64,000 nucleotides of DNA from Acanthaster planci (taxonomy: Eukaryota; Echinodermata; Asteroidea; Valvatida; Acanthasteridae): NCBI RefSeq assembly GCF_001949145.1, contig NW_019091356.1, forward strand, positions 4,675,211 to 4,739,210, given 5' to 3'. Shown here in pieces: positions 57,773 to 64,000 of the stretch (position 1 is the stretch's first letter; every line of letters starts with the position of its first letter). The translations under genes and the position numbers were made by a program. The notes under the pieces were generated by a model, which saw nothing but the letters and a program-made list of their open reading frames with translations, was not told where the DNA came from and searched no databases.

Positions 57773-60337
57773 ATGGTCGTGTTCCTGTTCGTGACCAGCG
57801 ATCAAGTATCGCTTAATATTTCCTTGCCAATAAAGCATCCATGGGTTGACAACTTCACTAACAACTAAATCTGGCCATGAGAAGAAAAATGTAAATAATT
57901 TTATGGCTTAATGGTAAATGTTGCTTTAGACGTAGTAATTTTGTCGCTGCTGTTGTGGAAAAAGACGGCGTTCGTATGCTTGAATGTGGACACTTTCCGC
58001 ACAATGTCATCCTCGCTTAACATGATGAGGTAAGTTTATCATTTTATAAGCAGCATGGATTTTTGATCTGTAAACTTTGAATTGGGTAGTTTTTACTGCC
58101 AGGCGAACATGGTCGGTACGTCGCTTGTAGTTGAGAATTTGATGGGCGAGGGTACATTCGAATGATAGCGGGCGAGTAGTGAAAAGAGCGATATTTATGT
58201 GTGTACTTAAACTCCTAAGGACAAAACCAGTACATGCCCCTTTTTATCCCATCAAGCATTTTCCAATTTAAAAGGAAGCATTGTATTTGTGTTTTCACTC
58301 CGTCCATATTCACCGAACTCCAAATAATTGGGGGATTGATTTCTGATGCTTTTCTCAATATTCTTGCTCCAAGAATAAGTAAATTTAAGAAATTATCGCT
58401 GAATTAATTAGCGTAGGGTAGGTTCTTTGTTCTGGGGTTTTCAGTGCCATCAACCTTTTTTATTATTGATATAGTATTACAAAAATAGAAGGAGTCCCTT
58501 GCCAATGTTTTTTTTTGTGTTTTTTTTAATTGATGGAATGCCGTGTTGGTGACATAAAATTAACCTCGCCTGAAGCAGAATGCATTTCTTGACAATCCTA
58601 ATTATTGACTAAGTGTAAGTAATCGGGAACAGTGCCCACTATTGTGAATATCGTCACATTATTTTTGCAAAACTGCGTACAGTGAAAGTAGGCCTATCAT
58701 TCACTGTGGAAATTTATGCATGTATGATCATGTGACAAACCGACCGCCAAACTGTTGTCATGGTTATGATTACACACATTCGACTGAGTAGCGGCATTTT
58801 GCTGTACGGTTCGTAAGTGTATATCATGTGTGTCGATGTATCATGCTGCATGATGAATAGAGACCTTTGTGTTCCTAATACAGTTATTGGAGACGGTTGA
58901 TGTTGTTAATGTGGTAGTCATATTTTACTTCAATTTCAGTTCAAGTATTCATTTTGCCAAGCAATGTCTCTTGCTATTGTGTTAGTATTCAAAACTGCAT
59001 AAGTCGTTTTACATTTTCTGCCTTGTGTGTGGTATTCAATACAATAGAAAATACTAATGTTATGAAGTGAGAATTTGAACAAGTTTCATTCATTTCAAGT
59101 CTGTGAAGTCGCCTTTAAACATGTCACTGCCAAATTCATGATTAGTCAGAAAACGCGGGGTAAATCATTGAAAAGAGTACGCCTTAATAATTACGTACTC
59201 AAATAAATTTGTCGACAGCATCCCCAAACAGTTTTAATGAGTGTTTTCCTCGTGAAATTCTCTGGGCTAAATCAGCACAGTTTTAAAATGCCTGCCGATT
59301 TCTTTCCAGGCCCACAGAATGTAAACCCTGGTTCTCAGCTTTCCTTAGATGGCTTACGATTTTTCTATCTTCTCGTGACCTAAGTTATTGCTTTCTTGTC
59401 CAATAATGCGAGTTTTTAAGTGAAGAGGCCTGTGATATAGATGGGCGTGGTCGTGTTCACACATCATGCATCATCAGCTAGCTTGTGAAGCGTTGTTTCC
59501 TTCCCACATTTAGACACAACTCATGATAGAGCGAGTTTCACGTGGCAAAGCGATGTCTCGTGCTAGTCGTTACTAGGCAACAGCGTTAGTGGAGAGTGTA
59601 TCAGCAGTGTCCTTCATATTTCATATCTGGCGAGGATAATTTGTCAACCTTGAATGGTGATATTGGCGAGTATTTTTCCCGCCGACAGTCGTTGTCAGGC
59701 TTCGTTATATTTTGAGCTTCCCGCCCCCAAAATCGATGACTACATTTCGGAAAATGTTTTGACCTACGTCTTGAATAGAAGCTGTTGAAAAAAATAATAC
59801 AGACTCACCAATTGTGTATGACGAGCTAATTTAGGCGGAGGCCGAAGTGGCGCTGGCAGAAATTACAATTTCCATAGAAGCCTACACGACCAAGATGCAT
59901 TATGACGGAACAAAAACTACTCAACAATATACAGAACCCTATCAATATTAGGGGAAAAGCAATATTGTACACATTTGCATACTTGGTAAAATCTCCGCCG
60001 AGAAAAATTCGAACTAGTTTCTAGACGGATACAAACAAACTAAGCATTTTTTTTTTCATTTCTTGTGTAACCATCTGTGCGCCGTAAATTTAAGTGATCT
60101 GTTTATGTGACGGTATAAGGCGGGATGGGGGTATATGCGACAAACAGGTTCTCTCAGCCAGCTTTTGCTTCAGGGGTATACATCACCCCACATGCAAAAT
60201 ATACAGGCACTGAAACTGGAAGTATTCACTTTACAAATCCAGCCCTCACAAGATTAAAAATAAACCAAAATGAATATATATATCAAATACCCCAACAAAA
60301 GATCCATAAAAGAAAATTCAAACAATGTGCATTCAAC

Positions 60338-60357
60338 CATGGAGCTATAGCTCCATG
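60338..60357. repeat. Perfect 20-bp palindrome
   Basis: CATGGAGCTATAGCTCCATG is a perfect dyad with no central spacer. It has no gene context, so it may be chance or a protein-binding site. Confidence 0.8.
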
Positions 60358-61109
60358 ATTCCGCCCAATTTTTCCAAGGACATAGAGGGCGCTTGCCATT
60401 AAAAAATAACTCGGGTTTTTTTTTCTTAACACAAAAAACCCGTTAACTACAATCGAAAATTGGCTACGACTATGTCGACTACATCAGAGGCTGCTGGCAT
60501 CCACAGCCGAAACCAAATACACGTACTGTACATGTCATTCGGATTTAGCCTTATGACGTCGTGCTTAAACGTCACCACGTGCACTTCCGTTCCACCTGCT
60601 GCTGTACTGTCTTGTACCCGCCTGTTCCTTTACACTGTCGGTATTAAAAAGGCGAAGGAAGTTCTGTCACCAGACTGTTGCGACATCATTCATTCCTGGC
60701 GCGACGTGTGTGTACCGCGGACCGGCGTTTTGTGCTCTACATTGCTACTTTTTCGAATGAAGTTTTGTCTGTAAGTACGTGTTATCTATGGTTCTATTCC
60801 CGTGTGAAGTTTTATAAAACGTCAATGAATATTTCTGTACATTTAAATCCTTTTTTGGTCGTTTAAATTAACTTTTTCTGTCAAAATTCGTAGTGCATCT
60901 CTGTTTCCTTTTGTTGCAAAAAAGGCCGTTCGTCATTTTGATGTAGGGCCTAGACGTATGTTATGAATGATGTAGGCTTACATGCCGACAGGGCCTCACT
61001 CAACACATATACTTTATTTTTTGTAAAGTGACCGATGACGCACGGGCAAATTCGCCGGCAACTCGGTGCTGGCCTACCACTGTATGACCACCAAGCAGTA
61101 ATAAACCAT

Positions 61110-61755
61110 TCAGAGCATTCTAGTGCTGGTATAGCCCCACTACTAGTGTGGCACATGGCATGGACTCTCCTCCCGATCCATCCTAAGCCACACATCCGTC
61201 TACGCAATTTTGTGTTGGCGTATTGAACTTTTCAGGGCACCCACTTATCGTGGGCGCAATTTCTTTTGCACACGAACATGATTCTTGACCTTTCCGCTTT
61301 CTAAAAAATCACTTATTGAATGATTTCACTCATGTTATTTGGGTATTTTCCAGTCTTTTTGCCTTTATCCATTCAATCTAACGGGCTCGCTCTCACAGTC
61401 GTCATCTTTAAAATAAGATCGTCGAACAATATGTCACTTGACCCCTCATCGTTTCGACGGCTTTTCCATGTCAAGACATGTAATGCACGGACTGAGCGAT
61501 AAGATACTACATGTACCAATGGGCTCTTCCAAAACTTTGGCAGCAGCAGCGACTGTGAGAGCGAGCCCGTTAGATTGAATGGATAAAGGCAAAAAGACAT
61601 GTTCGTGTGCAAAAGAAATTGCGCCCATGATGATAAGTGGGTGCGCCAAATTGTTCAATCCCCCGATACGAAATTGGGTGTACGGATGTGTGGCTAAGGA
61701 TGGATCGGGAGTGAGAGTCCGTGCCACACTAGTGGGGCTAGTGCCGGTAGTGATG
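61110..61755. repeat. Large inverted repeat (foldback), arms ~200-270 bp
   Basis: The left arm (about 61110-61395) and right arm (about 61550-61755) are reverse complements with differences. Shared blocks are TGCCTTTATCCATTCAATCT, GGGCTCGCTCTCACAGTCG, GCGCAATTTCTTTTGCACAC, the CCATCC-CACACATCCG region and CCCCACTA-CTAGTGTGGCAC. The left arm has an extra stretch of about 70 bases between two of them. Open frames on both strands of the right arm (plus 61579-61989, minus 61446-62051) have no recognised domain. It is probably a foldback transposon or an inverted duplication. Confidence 0.8.
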
Positions 61756-62792
61756 GCAATATTGGCCATGTTGGTTAGGCGCGGCATGTTAGACCTAGGC
61801 ACGATTCTGATGCATCCTTCATACAAGTTTAGGCAACAGCTATTTCTTAACTTAACAATTTTGTCTGGTGTTGTATTTGCAAAAAGTACCCACACAAGTA
61901 CAAGGCAAAATTCACTAAATGTTGGAGTCACAGAGAGCTTCCGGCCGGACGGACAAACACGACAAAGCTCCGCTGCACCATGCGTGTAATAACCAATGAG
62001 GTTTGATACCCAGACACAACGGTATTTTTTAGAGTTTATTTGTGTACGCATTTTCCCTTATGTGGACAGGTGCCCTGCTAAATGTACAGGGTGCTTTCAA
62101 GTTTGTACGTGTAGGTAACATTGCAAAAACTCATTGCACACCACATAGCTGTTTACTTTTTATCACTTTGTGTAACCTTTGTGAAGAGGAAAATACAATG
62201 ACTGCTATTCTTGGCCACGAAAAATGGACACTTCTATTTCGAGAAAAAAGTACCTGGCCATCGGGCAATTTGTCCTTAATTTTTACTTGCTCAAAAAAGG
62301 AAATTACTTGTCCCGCACAATCGGGCAGCTGTTAATGTCGAGGCCTGGCAGGCTGCCATGAAGGCATGTAACCACGGTACCCAGGATCAGAACTATGAAT
62401 TGAACAGTTTTTGCAGACTCCAAAAAGTCTAGTATTATCTTTTCCTGTTTTGAATCCCAAGAGTGCCAATTAAATTTCAGGGGTTTCACTTTTATCAGTG
62501 TCTGCTGATCTGAGAAGGACTTTCTTGGGGGGGAGTCAGAAATTTGTACCTAGACTGAATTCTATTTGTTCATGCAAATTCACGATGAGAATGAAAAGGA
62601 AATTTTTTAAGCACCCCCCCAATAAACCACTGCAAAGGGTCAGTTGCAATGGACCAGCTAAAGCATATTGGGGTCATGACTCAAACCAGTCAAGTATCAG
62701 CTACCTGTAATGTTAAGCTTACACGTCTACTACAGGTACGGACTTTCCACAAAATCATCAGACAGAATCACGGACAGTAGCTCACATATACC

Positions 62793-63973
62793 ATGCCGAA
62801 GAAAAGAGCGCCCCCAAATAAGAGAAGAGGCAGTGCACAGACTGATAAAGCTGGAACCGGCAAAGCAGAAAATGGCAAAGTGACCACCAACGGCACAGGT
62901 AGGTTGTGGGAACTTGAATGATTTGGAGATAATATGTCTACACTTCTTGTTTTCAAACATCGAGGTGTAAAATTCATAGTGCTCTAGTTGAATTTGCTCA
63001 GATAAACAAATCTTGAGTTCAGCAGTCGGAGTGTCATTTGAAGTACAGTTAAGTATGCACACCATATTGTGTGGAATGAGTGAAATGTTCTTTGTTGCTG
63101 AAATGTAGACTAGTGTATCAACTACTGTATTTGATGACATGTTTACACTTCATTAAGTGCCATTGTGTTGTTCTTTTGTCTCATTTTTCATTTTTCCCTA
63201 CATGCTAACAGCTTCAAATGATGTGAATGGCATCATTGATGAGTTAGACTTGTTAGATCTAGCCTCAGATGCGCGGGCCTGTACCGGTGTCCTGTCCTCC
63301 CATCCAAGTAGCCGCGACTTGAAGATTGATAACTACTCGCTGACATTTCATGGTGTAGAATTGTTTCAGGATACCAGGGTGGAGCTAACCTGTGGGAGGC
63401 GGTATGGACTCATTGGCCTGAATGGTTGTGGTACGTACCCAGCTACACAAGCGTAGTTTATCCTGTTTGTAAGATGTGTCCCAAAACTTCTTAGTTTTGT
63501 TATCTTGAAAAATGGAAAGAAAGGGTGAAACTGTGTAACCTTGCACTGTGGTTGGTGAGTCAAAAGAGATAACAATTTCATGGACATTGTTGACATGTGC
63601 CTTTATTTTTGGGAAATGTAGTACGTGTCATAAATTTATTAAACCAAAGAAATTTTTTACTGTTCTGTGATGATTGTACTTGTGCTGTTGAATTTTATCA
63701 CATTCTTGTTCATGGAGGATTTCAAGTCAAAACGATACTGTGGAATCTTGGGTGAATAAAAATTATTTTCTGTTTGTCTTTCAGGAAAATCCTCTTTCTT
63801 ATCATCTCTGGGAAATCGGGAAGTACCCATTCCTGACCACATTGACATCTTTCATTTGAAGCGAGAGATGGCAGCATCAGACAAGACAGCATTGCAGTGT
63901 GTGATGGAGGTAGATGAGTTGAGAGTGCGACTAGAGAAGGAAGCAGAAGAACTAGCTCAACTGGAAGGACAAG
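62793..63973 (+). CDS. ABCF2: ABC ATPase, ABCF2 family, N-terminal exons (3' end beyond window)
   Basis: This is a soluble twin-cassette ATPase without membrane segments. ABCF proteins act on ribosomes and in translation or its control. Three exons are visible and join in phase 1: 62793-62898 (ATG), 63212-63430 and 63785-63973. The first exon encodes a lysine/arginine-rich tail ([20 protein letters not shown]) typical of ABCF2. Exon 2 carries [20 protein letters not shown] and [14 protein letters not shown], leading into Walker A, split by an intron: GLNGCG|KSSFL with Lys110. Exon 3 continues with the ABCF2-specific [18 protein letters not shown] and [13 protein letters not shown]. The rest of the gene (Q-loop, signature, second cassette) lies beyond base 64000. 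Confidence 0.95.
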
Positions 63974-64000
63974 GTAGGACACTGCAGGTCATGCTTGCTG

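Larger units (their letters stand above)
57773..62792. other. Intergenic DNA before ABCF2
   Basis: No gene is recognised in 5 kb. A possible untranslated first exon ends at a strong donor near 58027 (ATGATGAG|GTAAGT) but has no supported partner. A 104-codon frame at 60460-60774 has no family motif. A 20-bp palindrome and a large inverted repeat are listed separately. The ABCF2 promoter should lie in the last few hundred bases. Confidence 0.55.

Noticed and set aside
58021-58028. Possible first exon ending ATGATGAG|GTAAGT
   Set aside because: The donor is strong but no acceptor exon in a matching phase was found downstream.
61446-62051. 201-codon minus-strand frame as a protein gene
   Set aside because: Part of it lies within an inverted repeat that is also open on the other strand, with no domain recognised. 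More likely repeat DNA.

Overview
The window is intron-rich animal nuclear DNA. The genes have many short exons with GT-AG borders, introns of about 0.1-3.5 kb, and metazoan-only families (a non-I-domain integrin alpha chain, core-1 galactosyltransferase, a class-I-type PITP). Together with tRNA-derived SINEs, a Penelope-like retroelement and many small foldback/MITE elements, this suggests a marine invertebrate, probably a deuterostome (echinoderm, hemichordate or lancelet). The species cannot be fixed from the sequence. There is one assembly gap (47868-48025).

Layout, left to right: (1) a urea transporter (SLC14 family) on the minus strand, running off the left edge (274-5862). (2) A 4.4 kb stretch without a recognisable gene, ending in two plus-strand exons that encode TRPC-type ankyrin repeats (10273-10958). 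(3) A phosphatidylinositol transfer protein gene (12535-16898, plus), followed by a tandem, partial and probably non-functional copy of its last exons (17888-18484). The copy is fused to a MITE. (4) A complete four-exon MFS transporter of the monocarboxylate-transporter type on the minus strand (19989-23406), followed by a broken Penelope-like element. (5) A complete ten-exon glycine C-acetyltransferase, GCAT (27155-31620). (6) A complete 28-exon RGD-type integrin alpha chain of 1057 residues (35703-49998). (7) A complete three-exon C1GALT1-like galactosyltransferase (53041-54920). (8) A single-exon orphan with a signal peptide and a GPI-anchor-like tail (56668-57372). (9) The first three exons of ABCF2 (62793-63973), running off the right edge.

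The genes do not form a functional cluster. They cover small-molecule transport (urea, monocarboxylate-like), lipid transfer, mitochondrial threonine/glycine metabolism, cell adhesion, O-glycosylation and ribosome-associated ATPase function. All multi-exon models given here were checked by hand for codon phase across every exon junction. Models with both ends in the window give expected lengths (GCAT 419 residues, MFS 431, integrin 1057, C1GALT1 353).

The intergenic and intronic DNA is dominated by short repeats that recur within the window. They include a hAT-type MITE with an intact 8-bp target duplication, a pair of 163-bp foldback elements, a four-copy CG-rich family, a three-copy 'GAGCAGAAGCA' family, two SINEs, a 43-bp satellite-like array and several large inverted repeats. 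I found no rRNA genes, functional tRNA genes or CRISPR arrays.
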